A stretch of 64,000 nucleotides of DNA, taken from the NCBI RefSeq assembly GCF_000739435.1, contig NZ_CP009159.1, positions 1,798,001-1,862,000 of the forward strand, read 5' to 3'. The DNA comes from Actinobacillus suis ATCC 33415. Lineage in GTDB: Bacteria; Pseudomonadota; Gammaproteobacteria; Enterobacterales; Pasteurellaceae. Below the pieces are notes generated by a model. It worked only from the letters and a program-made list of their open reading frames with translations. It did no database searches and was not told the origin of the DNA. Made by a program: the position numbers and the translations under genes. Shown in pieces: positions 17,113 to 25,744 of this stretch. How positions within the stretch are numbered: the first letter of the stretch is position 1; each line of letters starts with the position of its first letter.

Positions 17113-18558
17113 TTAAAGACCTTTTAATCTTTGGTAAATTTCGGCAAATTTTGACCGCTTGTCTTGGTATTCGGCAAACTTGCTGCGATTCGGTTGGTAA
17201 ATCGCTTCAAGCGGTAACGGCTGACAGAAATTAGCAATATCTTCATGCGGATTTAAGGCAATCTGTGCCAATTTCGCCGCCCCAAGTGCAGGGCCGACAT
17301 CGCCACCGGTACGATATTCAAAGGTTCTTCCGGTAATATCCGCCAATAATTGGCGCCAATAAGCACTTTTTGCTCCGCCACCGATCAGAGCGATATTATC
17401 CGCCTTCACACCGGTTTCGTGTAACACGTCAATGCCGTCCGCTAATGCAAAACTGACCCCTTCCACCGCAGCTCTTGCCATGGTAATCGGGTTATCGTTA
17501 TGAGTTAAGCCCCAAAACACGCCTTTGGCATAAGGGTCGTTATGCGGCGTACGTTCGCCGGATAAATAAGGTAGGAAAATCGCATCGCTCGCTTGGCTGC
17601 AGTTTTCGACTTGTTGGAATAGCGTTTTAATATCACTAATACCGGTAACTTTTTGGGCAAAATCGACCGCTGATGCGGCACTGAGCATGACCGACATCAA
17701 ATGCCAGCGATCCGGTAAGGCATGGCAGAAACTGTGTACCGCTTTTTGCGGATTAGCACTAAATTTATCGGTTACAACAAAATACACCCCTGACGTACCG
17801 AGCGATAACATCGCTTGTCCGGCTTGGTAAAGCCCGATACCGATTGCACCGGCGGCATTATCGCCCCCCCCGGCAATTACCGGAACGGTATTTAACTTCC
17901 AGTTTTTGGCCAATTCGGGGCGTAAGTAACCGGTAATTTGGTTGCCTTCAAACAGTTTAGGCATATTACTAACATCAAGTCCGCACGCATTTAATAACGC
18001 CTGATTCCACTCTCTCTTACCGACATCCAGCCACATTGTGCCGGAAGCATCCGACATATCGGAGGCATATTCGCCGGTCATACGTAAACGTAAATAATCT
18101 TTCGGCAATAAGACTTTATCCACTTGTTCGGCGATTTGTGGCTGATGTTTATCTACCCATTTTAATTTCGGTGCGGTAAAGCCCGGCATCATCAGATTAC
18201 CGGTAATTTCACGGCTATTCGGCACTAATGATTCCAATTCGGCACATTCCGCAAAGCTACGCCCGTCATTCCACAAAATTGCCGGACTCAATACTTGATC
18301 ATGTTTATCCAATAAAGTCGCACCGTGCATTTGGCCGGTTAAGCCGATCGCTTTCACAGCAGTTAAATCTTGCTGTTGTGCCAAAGCGAGCATGGCTAAA
18401 TTGGTTGCATGCCACCAGTCTTCCGGATTTTGTTCCGACCAAAGCGGATGAGGGCGAGAAATAGGTAAAGATTGATGTGTGGTTGCGATGATTTCTTGAG
18501 ATTCATTGAGTAAAACGACTTTAACGCCTGATGTGCCTAAATCAATTCCGATATACAT
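17113..18558 (-). CDS. xylB: Xylulokinase XylB
   Basis: XylB phosphorylates D-xylulose to xylulose 5-phosphate, feeding xylose into the pentose phosphate pathway. The 481-residue protein is a typical FGGY-family kinase. It starts MYIGIDLGTSGVKVVLL (phosphate-binding loop), has GLTGQMHGATLLD and GGGDNAAGAIGIG, and near the C terminus GGGAKSAYWRQLLADITG. Length and motifs match E. coli XylB (484). It lies downstream of xylA in the same direction, but 173 bases of palindromic repeat separate the two genes. Confidence 0.96.
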   Translation of the reverse strand: MYIGIDLGTSGVKVVLLNESQEIIATTHQSLPISRPHPLWSEQNPEDWWHATNLAMLALAQQQDLTAVKAIGLTGQMHGATLLDKHDQVLSPAILWNDGRSFAECAELESLVPNSREITGNLMMPGFTAPKLKWVDKHQPQIAEQVDKVLLPKDYLRLRMTGEYASDMSDASGTMWLDVGKREWNQALLNACGLDVSNMPKLFEGNQITGYLRPELAKNWKLNTVPVIAGGGDNAAGAIGIGLYQAGQAMLSLGTSGVYFVVTDKFSANPQKAVHSFCHALPDRWHLMSVMLSAASAVDFAQKVTGISDIKTLFQQVENCSQASDAIFLPYLSGERTPHNDPYAKGVFWGLTHNDNPITMARAAVEGVSFALADGIDVLHETGVKADNIALIGGGAKSAYWRQLLADITGRTFEYRTGGDVGPALGAAKLAQIALNPHEDIANFCQPLPLEAIYQPNRSKFAEYQDKRSKFAEIYQRLKGL

Positions 18559-18580
18559 AAAGCCTCCTGATACCTTCTTA

Positions 18581-18720
18581 CTCTCTCCCTCTTGCGGGAG
18601 AGAGACAGTCGAAGGATTCGTTCAGAATCCGCAGACAGAGAGAGGGGAAAGATATTCATTTCCCCTCTCCCTCCAAAAATCCTACGGATTTTCTCCTCCC
18701 TCTCCCGTAAAGGGAGAGGG
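18581..18720. repeat. Multi-hairpin palindromic element between xylA and xylB
   Basis: The stretch holds five successive inverted repeats. They are CTCTCTCCC/GGGAGAGAG (18581-18604), GGATT/AATCC (18614-18630), AGAGGGGAAA/TTTCCCCTCT (about 18641-18668), AAAATCC/GGATTTT (about 18676-18692) and CCCTCTCCC/GGGAGAGGG (about 18698-18720). Similar CTCTCCC blocks recur in it. It codes for nothing visible and looks like an interspersed repeat that folds extensively in the xylAB mRNA. Confidence 0.75.
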
Positions 18721-18731
18721 TAAGTTCTGAA

Positions 18732-20051
18732 TTAACGATAAATATAATTATTCACTAAATTTTCTAAGTATTCTTGCTGACCTGAAACCGGTTTCGGATC
18801 AAGTGCTTTGCTTTCAACGATTTTCGCTAAATCTTCAAGGCTTGCTTTACCGGCAAGAATTTGCTGACCTAAATCGCCGTTCCAGCCTGCGTAACGTTGA
18901 TCAACGATACCTTGTAAGGTTTGGTCTTCAATCATTTTCGTTGCACGTTTTAATGAAAGGGCAAGTACGTCAATCGCACCGATATGGCCGTGGAATAAAT
19001 CATACGGATCTGTACTTTGACGGCGGATTTTCGCATCAAAGTTGAAGCCACCGGTAGTAAAGCCGCCTGCTTTTAAGATTTCATACATCACAAGCGTATT
19101 TTCTTCCACGCTGTTCGGGAATTGGTCTGTATCCCAACCTAATTGTGGATCGCCGCGGTTAGCATCAATCGAACCAAAGATATCTAATGCTGCCGCAGTT
19201 GCAATTTCGTGTTGGAAAGTATGACCAGCTAAAGTTGCGTGGTTTGCTTCAATGTTCACTTTGATTTCTTTTTCTAAACCGAATTGTTTTAAGAAGCCGT
19301 AAACCGTTGCTACGTCATAGTCATATTGGTGTTTAGTCGGTTCTTGCGGTTTCGGTTCGATTAATAACGTACCGTTAAAGCCGATTTTATGTTTATGTTC
19401 CACCACCATTTGCATAAAGCGACCGATTTGTTCACGTTCACGTTTTAAATCGGTATTTAATAAAGTTTCATAACCTTCACGACCGCCCCATAACACATAG
19501 TTCTCACCGCCTAAGCGTTTGGTTGCGTTCATCGCATTGAATACTTGCGATGCTGCCCAAGAGAACACTTCAGGATTCGGATTGGTTGATGCGCCGGACA
19601 TATAACGAGGGTTAGTAAAGCAGTTTGCTGTACCCCATAATAATTTCACGCCGGTTTCCGCTTGTTTTTTCTCAAGAATATCCACCATGGTATGGAAATT
19701 ATGTACATATTCTTTATATGAATTACCTTCCGGTGCAATGTCTACATCGTGGAAGCAATAGTAAGGAATCCCTAATTTTTGGAAGAATTCAAAGGCAATT
19801 TCCGCTTTTTGTTTTGCGCCTTCGAGTAAATCACCTGTTTTTTGCCAACTACGATCTAAAGAACCTACACCGAACATATCATTCCCCGTCCAGCAGAAAG
19901 TATGCCAATAACATACTGCTAAACGTAAATGTTCCGCCATGGTTTTGCCTAAAATCACTTCGTTCGGATTGTAATGTTTAAAAGCAAAAGGATTGGTTGA
20001 GTTAGCACCTTCATATTTTACTTTTTCAATTTTATCGAAATAGTTAGACAT
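18732..20051 (-). CDS. xylA: Xylose isomerase XylA
   Basis: XylA interconverts D-xylose and D-xylulose in the cytoplasm, using two divalent metal ions. The 439-residue length equals that of the E. coli enzyme (440). Diagnostic motifs are [16 protein letters not shown] [11 protein letters not shown] (with the catalytic His), [32 protein letters not shown] with the metal-binding Glu and Lys, [12 protein letters not shown] and DANRGD. It is the first gene of the leftward xylAB operon. A XylR-like operator lies about 70-90 bases upstream, and the gene is divergent from xylFGH. Confidence 0.97.
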   Translation of the reverse strand: MSNYFDKIEKVKYEGANSTNPFAFKHYNPNEVILGKTMAEHLRLAVCYWHTFCWTGNDMFGVGSLDRSWQKTGDLLEGAKQKAEIAFEFFQKLGIPYYCFHDVDIAPEGNSYKEYVHNFHTMVDILEKKQAETGVKLLWGTANCFTNPRYMSGASTNPNPEVFSWAASQVFNAMNATKRLGGENYVLWGGREGYETLLNTDLKREREQIGRFMQMVVEHKHKIGFNGTLLIEPKPQEPTKHQYDYDVATVYGFLKQFGLEKEIKVNIEANHATLAGHTFQHEIATAAALDIFGSIDANRGDPQLGWDTDQFPNSVEENTLVMYEILKAGGFTTGGFNFDAKIRRQSTDPYDLFHGHIGAIDVLALSLKRATKMIEDQTLQGIVDQRYAGWNGDLGQQILAGKASLEDLAKIVESKALDPKPVSGQQEYLENLVNNYIYR

Positions 20052-20119
20052 AATTAATTCTCCTATGAATCAATGGATTTTGAAAACGAGAGCATAATGA
20101 TGAAAATTAAAAAGCGGTT

Positions 20120-20142
20120 CAATTACGTTATTTTGTTTTGCT
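20120..20142 (-). promoter_or_regulatory. XylR-like operator of xylA
   Basis: Read on the minus strand the site contains CAAAATAACGTAATTG, closely matching the GCGAAAAAACGTAATG block found upstream of xylF and of the symporter gene. It faces xylA, so the divergent region carries one operator per operon. Confidence 0.6.
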
Positions 20143-20160
20143 ATTTTGATAATTGGTTAT

Positions 20161-20215
20161 TGTGGCGGCGATCACAAAAGCGAAAAAACGTAATGACATT
20201 ATGAAATCTGATAAT
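20161..20215 (+). promoter_or_regulatory. CRP site, XylR operator and -10 of xylFGH
   Basis: TGTGGCGGCGATCACA (20161-20176) matches the CRP consensus TGTGA-N6-TCACA. It is followed directly by AAAGCGAAAAAACGTAATG (20177-20195), the presumed XylR operator, and GATAAT (20210-20215) as -10. The same three elements with the same 49-base offset occur at 24153-24207. Confidence 0.78.
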
Positions 20216-20297
20216 TGCACCTTATTTGAAATCTAAGCAAACTGCGCACGAAGCAATACCGCTTATTTTTTATGCTTAAACCAATCAGAGGTGTTCT

Positions 20298-21302
20298 ATG
20301 AAACTTAAATCTAAGTTATTAGCAGTAGCCGCAGCAACCTTATTAGCTTTAGGTCAAACCGCCATTGCCAAAGATCTAAAAATTGGTATGTCTATTGACG
20401 ATCTTCGTTTAGAACGTTGGCAAAAAGACCGAGATATCTTTGTAAAAAAAGCGGAATCATTGGGTGCAAAAGTGTTTGTGCAATCCGCAAATGGTGATGC
20501 AACCGCACAAATTTCTCAAATTGAGAATATGTTAAATAAAGATATTGATGTATTAGTGATTATTCCGTTTAACGGTGAAGTGCTTTCTAACGTTATTTCC
20601 GAAGCGAAAAAAGAAGGCGTAAAAGTATTAGCTTACGACCGCTTAATTAATAATGCGGATATTGATTTCTACGTATCCTTTGATAATGAAAAAGTAGGCG
20701 AATTACAAGCACAAAGTATTATTGAGAAAAAACCGGAAGGTAATTATTTCTTAATGGGTGGTTCTCCGGTAGATAACAATGCGAAATTGTTCCGTAAAGG
20801 TCAAATGAAAGTTCTACAACCGCATATTGATAGTGGCAAAATCAAAGTAGTGGGAGACCAATGGGTAGATTCATGGCTTGCGGAAAAAGCCTTACAAATT
20901 ATGGAAAATGCTTTAACTGCTAACAAAAACAACATTGATGCAGTGGTTGCTTCCAACGATGCAACGGCAGGTGGTGCAATCCAAGCACTTAGCGCGCAAG
21001 GTCTGGCGGGTAAAGTAGCGATTTCCGGTCAAGATGCAGACATCGCAGGGATCAAACGTATTATTGACGGTTCACAAACAATGACCGTATATAAACCGAT
21101 TACAAACCTTGCTGATAAAGCTGCAGAACTTTCCGTTGCTTTAGGTAAAGACGAGAAGGTGGAATCAAATTCAACCCTAAATAATGGCGTGAAAGATGTA
21201 CCGGCTTACTTACTAGAACCAGTAGTTGTGACTAAAGATAATATTGATAGTACTGTAATTAAAGATGGTTTCCACACCAAAGAAGCCGTATATGGCAAAT
21301 AA
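20298..21302 (+). CDS. xylF: D-xylose periplasmic binding protein XylF
   Basis: XylF captures D-xylose in the periplasm and delivers it to the XylGH ABC importer. The 334-residue precursor has a signal peptide (about residues 1-24, ending TAIA before KDLKIGMSIDDLRLERWQ). It carries the sugar-binding fold of the LacI/ribose-binding type, with SFDNEKVGELQAQSI and VVASNDATAGGAIQAL. E. coli XylF is 330 residues. A GAGG ribosome-binding site precedes the ATG. A strong hairpin follows the stop, so the binding protein should be made in excess over the transporter. Confidence 0.96.
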   Translation: MKLKSKLLAVAAATLLALGQTAIAKDLKIGMSIDDLRLERWQKDRDIFVKKAESLGAKVFVQSANGDATAQISQIENMLNKDIDVLVIIPFNGEVLSNVISEAKKEGVKVLAYDRLINNADIDFYVSFDNEKVGELQAQSIIEKKPEGNYFLMGGSPVDNNAKLFRKGQMKVLQPHIDSGKIKVVGDQWVDSWLAEKALQIMENALTANKNNIDAVVASNDATAGGAIQALSAQGLAGKVAISGQDADIAGIKRIIDGSQTMTVYKPITNLADKAAELSVALGKDEKVESNSTLNNGVKDVPAYLLEPVVVTKDNIDSTVIKDGFHTKEAVYGK

Positions 21303-21317
21303 TTAGCTCGAAAATCC

Positions 21318-21345
21318 TGTGCGGTAGTCATACCGCACATTTTTT
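21318..21345 (+). terminator. Attenuating terminator between xylF and xylG
   Basis: TGTGCGGTA (21318-21326) pairs perfectly with TACCGCACA (21331-21339) around GTCA and is followed by six T. Because xylG and xylH lie downstream with no obvious promoter, this is probably a partial terminator that sets the ratio of binding protein to transporter. Confidence 0.85.
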
Positions 21346-21362
21346 AACTAGAGGAAAGGATT

Positions 21363-22877
21363 ATGGCTCAATTATTAGAAATGAAAAATATTACCAAGCG
21401 GTTTGGTGATGTCGTTGCCCTTAACAATATTTCTATCTCATTAGAATCCGGTGAGGTACTTTCTCTCTGTGGTGAAAACGGTTCAGGCAAATCGACCTTA
21501 ATGAAAGTGTTATGCGGCATTTATCCATATGGTGATTATGAAGGTGAGATTTATTTCTCAGGCGAGAAACTCACCGCAAAAAATATCAAAGATACCGAAG
21601 AAAAAGGCATTTCCATTATCCACCAAGAATTGACTCTCGTGAAAAATATGACCGTGCTTGAAAATATGTTTTTAGGCAACGAGATGAAAAACTATGGAAT
21701 AACAAACGATAATGAAATGTACCTGCGTTGTAAGACCTTACTGGAACAGGTACAACTGAATATCGACCCGAACACCAAAGTTTCCGAGTTAGGTTTAGGT
21801 CAACAACAATTAGTTGAAATTGCCAAAGCGTTAAATAAACAAGTGCGCTTATTAATTTTAGACGAACCAACCGCATCTTTAACCGAAACAGAAACAGCAA
21901 TTCTGCTCAATCTTATCAAGGACTTACAAGTACATAATATTGCGTGCGTCTATATTTCGCACAAACTCAATGAAGTCAAAGCAATTTCAGACAATATCTG
22001 TGTGATTCGTGATGGCGAATATATCGGCACTCGCCCAGCAAAAGGTATGAGTGAAGATGACATTATTACCATGATGGTCGGCCGTGAAATTACTTCACTT
22101 TATCCACACGAACCGCACGATATTGGTGAGGAAATTTTACGAGTGGAAAATATCACCGCTTGGCATCCAACCAATACACATATAAAACGGGTAGATAATG
22201 CTAGTTTTTCACTACGTCGTGGTGAAATCTTAGGTGTTGCCGGCTTAGTCGGTTCAGGCCGAACTGAAATGGCGCAATGTATTTTCGGTTCTTATTTAGG
22301 TAAATACCAAGGTGATATTTATGTAGAAGGACAAAAAGTCCAAATCAAAAATTGTGCTCAAGCGATTGAGAAAAATATTGTAATGGTGCCGGAAGATCGT
22401 AAAAAACACGGAATTGTGCCAATTATGGGTGTCGGTAAAAACATCACATTAGCCGCATTACCGCAGTTCTGTTTCGGTAAAAAAGTGATTAATGAACCGT
22501 TAGAAGAAACCATTATCAACCAATCTATCGCCAAACTTACGGTGAAAACTTCTTCACCAGATCTTGCCATAGGGCGTTTAAGCGGCGGTAACCAACAAAA
22601 AGCAATCTTAGCGAAATGCCTGTTGCTCAATCCTAAAATTCTGATTTTAGATGAACCGACCCGAGGCATTGACGTTGGGGCAAAATACGAAATCTACAAA
22701 CTCATCAACCAACTTGCCCAACAAGGAATGGCAGTGATTGTTATCTCATCAGAATTACCGGAAGTGCTGGGTATCAGTGATCGTGTGCTTGTCATGCACC
22801 AAGGCAAAATCAAAGCGGATTTAATCAATCATAATTTAACCCAAGAACAAGTGATGGAAGCCGCCCTCAAGGAGTAA
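21363..22877 (+). CDS. xylG: Xylose ABC transporter ATP-binding protein XylG
   Basis: XylG is the double ATPase of the xylose importer. The 504-residue protein has two ABC modules. The first has Walker [10 protein letters not shown] (near residue 37), signature [15 protein letters not shown] and Walker [11 protein letters not shown]. The second has the modified P-loop GLVGSGRTE, signature [16 protein letters not shown] and [19 protein letters not shown]. The altered second P-loop is normal for sugar ABC ATPases such as RbsA and MglA. It lies between xylF and xylH; three bases separate its stop from the xylH start. Confidence 0.96.
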   Translation: MAQLLEMKNITKRFGDVVALNNISISLESGEVLSLCGENGSGKSTLMKVLCGIYPYGDYEGEIYFSGEKLTAKNIKDTEEKGISIIHQELTLVKNMTVLENMFLGNEMKNYGITNDNEMYLRCKTLLEQVQLNIDPNTKVSELGLGQQQLVEIAKALNKQVRLLILDEPTASLTETETAILLNLIKDLQVHNIACVYISHKLNEVKAISDNICVIRDGEYIGTRPAKGMSEDDIITMMVGREITSLYPHEPHDIGEEILRVENITAWHPTNTHIKRVDNASFSLRRGEILGVAGLVGSGRTEMAQCIFGSYLGKYQGDIYVEGQKVQIKNCAQAIEKNIVMVPEDRKKHGIVPIMGVGKNITLAALPQFCFGKKVINEPLEETIINQSIAKLTVKTSSPDLAIGRLSGGNQQKAILAKCLLLNPKILILDEPTRGIDVGAKYEIYKLINQLAQQGMAVIVISSELPEVLGISDRVLVMHQGKIKADLINHNLTQEQVMEAALKE

Positions 22878-22880
22878 CCT

Positions 22881-24008
22881 ATGAACAAGTTAAAATCAAT
22901 TAATTTACAAGTTTATATTATGTTGATTGCCATTGTCGTGATTATGGCATTCTTCTCTGTTGCCACTGACGGGGCTTATGTAAGTGCGAGAAATATCTCT
23001 AATTTACTCCGCCAGACTTCTATCACGGGGATTCTCGCTATCGGTATGGTGTTTGTGATTATCTCGGCAGAAATTGATTTATCAGTCGGTTCGATGATGG
23101 GCTTACTCGGCGGCTTTGCCGCAATTACTAATGTTTGGTGGGGCTGGCCGCTTTCCGTCACAATCATTGTTACCCTTGCACTCGGTTTATTATTAGGTGC
23201 TTGGAACGGTTGGTGGGTTGCTTACCAAAAAGTACCATCTTTCATTGTCACGCTCGCCGGTATGCTTGCTTTCCGTGGCGTACTTATCGGCTTAACCAAC
23301 GGTACAACCGTTTCCCCAATCAGCCAAGATATGACTGTAATTGGTCAAGGTTATCTTCCTGATACGGTGGGGATGATTTTAGGCACAATCGGTATGTTCC
23401 TATTCATCGCTTGGGGCAGTTACCAACGTAAAGCACGTCAAAATCTTAATTTAAATGTGCCAACTATGGGCAAAGAAACGATGAAATACGGCTTGGTAGC
23501 AATTGTAGTACTTGGCGCAATTTATCTACTTAACGACTACCGTGGCGTACCATTCCCAGTATTATTACTCGCTTTACTCACAATTGCCGGTACATTTATC
23601 GCACGCAAAACCGCATTCGGTCGCCATATCTATGCGATTGGCGGGAATATTGATGCTGCCCGTTTATCCGGGATTGCGGTTGAGAAAGTGAAATTAATGA
23701 TTTTTGCAATCAACGGGTTATTAGTCGGTATCGCCGGTTTGATTTTAAGTTCTCGTTTAGGTGCAGGTGCGCCGTCAGCCGGACAAAATGCCGAACTTGA
23801 TGCAATTGCAGCTTGTGTCATCGGCGGTGCAAGTTTAGCCGGTGGTATCGGCTCTATCTATGGTGTAGTGATCGGTGCTTTCATTATCGCCTTACTCGAC
23901 AACGGTATGAGTATGTTAGACGTTCCAACTTTCTGGCAATACATTGTAAAAGGCGCCATCTTATTGCTTGCAGTCTGGGCAGATAGTATGAGTAAGAAAA
24001 AAGCCTAA
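22881..24008 (+). CDS. xylH: Xylose ABC transporter permease XylH
   Basis: The membrane channel of the xylose importer. The 375-residue protein is strongly hydrophobic with about ten predicted helices. It carries the family motif block in the second half ([27 protein letters not shown] split over two helices), which contacts XylG, and the early segment [22 protein letters not shown]. coli XylH has 393 residues. The ribosome-binding site AAGGAG lies inside the end of xylG, so the two are coupled. Two hairpins end the operon. Confidence 0.95.
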   Translation: MNKLKSINLQVYIMLIAIVVIMAFFSVATDGAYVSARNISNLLRQTSITGILAIGMVFVIISAEIDLSVGSMMGLLGGFAAITNVWWGWPLSVTIIVTLALGLLLGAWNGWWVAYQKVPSFIVTLAGMLAFRGVLIGLTNGTTVSPISQDMTVIGQGYLPDTVGMILGTIGMFLFIAWGSYQRKARQNLNLNVPTMGKETMKYGLVAIVVLGAIYLLNDYRGVPFPVLLLALLTIAGTFIARKTAFGRHIYAIGGNIDAARLSGIAVEKVKLMIFAINGLLVGIAGLILSSRLGAGAPSAGQNAELDAIAACVIGGASLAGGIGSIYGVVIGAFIIALLDNGMSMLDVPTFWQYIVKGAILLLAVWADSMSKKKA

Positions 24009-24020
24009 TTTGGTTACACA

Positions 24021-24117
24021 ACAAGCGGTCAAATTCTTGCAAAATTTTGCAGAAATATGACCGCTTATCATAAACAGTTTTCAAAAAGCATATCTTTTTA
24101 AAGAGATATGCTTTTTT
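24021..24117 (+). terminator. Tandem terminators after xylFGH, the first built from paired uptake sequences
   Basis: ACAAGCGGTCA (24021-24031) pairs with TGACCGCTT (24058-24066), an inverted pair of uptake signal sequences. A second hairpin, AAAAAGCATATCT (24083-24095) with AGATATGCTTTTT (24104-24116), ends in a long T-run and is the clearer terminator. Confidence 0.85.
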
Positions 24118-24152
24118 TATATCCTATTGATTTACTTATTTTTTTATTGTTT

Positions 24153-24207
24153 TGTGGCAGAGATCACAAAAGCGAAAAAACGTAATGGCATAAAAAAGAA
24201 TGATAAT
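24153..24207 (+). promoter_or_regulatory. CRP site, XylR operator and -10 of the symporter/xylosidase operon
   Basis: TGTGGCAGAGATCACA (24153-24168) is followed by AAAGCGAAAAAACGTAATG (24169-24187) and GATAAT (24202-24207). The block nearly duplicates 20161-20215 with identical internal spacing, showing that the operon belongs to the same xylose regulon. Confidence 0.78.
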
Positions 24208-24267
24208 TGAAGTACAAATTTTTTTACTTGAAAATAAGCTTGTCAATTTAACCAAAAGGAGTTCATT

Positions 24268-25719
24268 ATGAACATGGCAACTGATAAAAGTAACGAGTTT
24301 GCTAAACTCAGCACCTTTGAGCGTATTGCGTATGGTAGCGGTGATTTAGCGCAAAATTTGGTATTTGGTACGGTTGGCGGTTTCTTACTGACTTACCTTA
24401 CTACGGTAAACGGTATTTCTGCCGCAGCAGGTGCAACAATCTTCTTAATTGTGAAATGGAGTAATGTGTTTTGGGATCCTTGGGTTGGGGCGTTTATTGA
24501 TAAAAGCAAACCGACCAAACAGGGTAAATATCGTCCTTATTTACTGAAATTCGGCATCCCGCTTGTTATTTTGGCCTCCTTACTTTTCTTACCGCTTGAA
24601 TCCGTTCGTGGTTCTGTGATTTACGCTTTCCTTTCTTACTTTGCTACCGCAATGATTTATTCTTTTGTGAATATTCCTTATGGTTCGCTTTCCGCTTCTT
24701 TAACCCGTGATACGGAAGAAATCGCTAAACTCACCACAACCCGTATGACCATGGCAAATATTGCCAATTTATTGGTTTATACCTTATTCCCTCTTTTTGT
24801 CCAATTACTCGCCCCTCATGCGGAACTTAAAAATACCGGCTTTTTCGGTATCGAGTTGCAATTAGGCGATTATATGTCTGCAGCGGCAGGCCCAGCGTGG
24901 TTTAAAGTCTATGCGGTTTATATGGTGGTTGGCTTTGCAGCATTAATGTTTTCTTATGCAGGAATCAAAGAACGCATTATTCCAACTGAAGAAGAAACTC
25001 AAAAAGTAAAATATTCCGACCTTATCATCGAATTAAAACGTAACCGCCCACTACAAATTCTTGGTCTGTTCTTTTTAATCGGTTTTACCTTTATGTTTTT
25101 CGGAAATACCGTATGGCCGTTCTACTTAAAATATAACATTGGTCATTCCGAATGGATTGCTTCTATCGGTTTATTAGGTTCAATTCCGGGTATTTTCCTT
25201 GTGTTCCTATGGCCTAAATTACGCCGTAGCATCGGTAAAAAGAATTTCTTCCACTTATTCCTTGGTATTTTCGTATTAGGACAACTTTGCTTATGGGTAT
25301 GGCAATTTGACGCTTTCAAAGATTCTCCAACCCTTGGTTATATCGGCCGTTTCTTACAACAATGGGGCTTAACTTCTGCGACCGGTTTTATGTGGGCGTT
25401 AGTGCCAGAAGTGATTACCTTCGGTGAATTCAAATCGAAAAAACGTGTTGCCGGTATTATCAATGCGTTAATGGGCTTGTTCTTCAAAATCGGCTTGGCG
25501 TTAGGCGGTATTATCCCCGGCTACATTAATGCTGTTTATGGTTTTGACGGTTCATTAGCCGTACAAACCGGCGATGCGTTATCCGGTATTAATATTTCGA
25601 TGATTTGGGCACCGATTGTATTAGCGATTGTCGCGAGTATCGTGATGAGTCGTTACCCGCTCAGTGATACCGATATTGATCACATCAATGAAAAAATTAC
25701 CTCTTATTCTAAAAAATAA
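24268..25719 (+). CDS. Xyloside/pentoside:cation symporter (GPH family)
   Basis: A 483-residue membrane protein of the glycoside-pentoside-hexuronide:cation symporter family (relatives XynT/YagG, XylP, MelB). It has about twelve hydrophobic segments. The early conserved block FERIAYGSGDLAQNLVFG and the cytoplasmic loop GAFIDKSKPTKQGKYRPYLL are diagnostic, as is PEVITFGEFKSKKRVAGI late in the chain. It probably imports xylobiose or other beta-xylosides with Na+ or H+, because a GH43 beta-xylosidase lies 25 bases downstream and the promoter carries a XylR-type operator. The start ATG follows AAAAGGAG; a second ATG two codons on is possible. The exact substrate is inferred from context. Confidence 0.88.
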   Translation: MNMATDKSNEFAKLSTFERIAYGSGDLAQNLVFGTVGGFLLTYLTTVNGISAAAGATIFLIVKWSNVFWDPWVGAFIDKSKPTKQGKYRPYLLKFGIPLVILASLLFLPLESVRGSVIYAFLSYFATAMIYSFVNIPYGSLSASLTRDTEEIAKLTTTRMTMANIANLLVYTLFPLFVQLLAPHAELKNTGFFGIELQLGDYMSAAAGPAWFKVYAVYMVVGFAALMFSYAGIKERIIPTEEETQKVKYSDLIIELKRNRPLQILGLFFLIGFTFMFFGNTVWPFYLKYNIGHSEWIASIGLLGSIPGIFLVFLWPKLRRSIGKKNFFHLFLGIFVLGQLCLWVWQFDAFKDSPTLGYIGRFLQQWGLTSATGFMWALVPEVITFGEFKSKKRVAGIINALMGLFFKIGLALGGIIPGYINAVYGFDGSLAVQTGDALSGINISMIWAPIVLAIVASIVMSRYPLSDTDIDHINEKITSYSKK

Positions 25720-25744
25720 TCCGATTTAATAATAGGAGTCTATT

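Noticed and set aside
18581..18720. CRISPR array between xylA and xylB
   Set aside because: The repeats are palindromes of different sequence without regular spacing or spacers.
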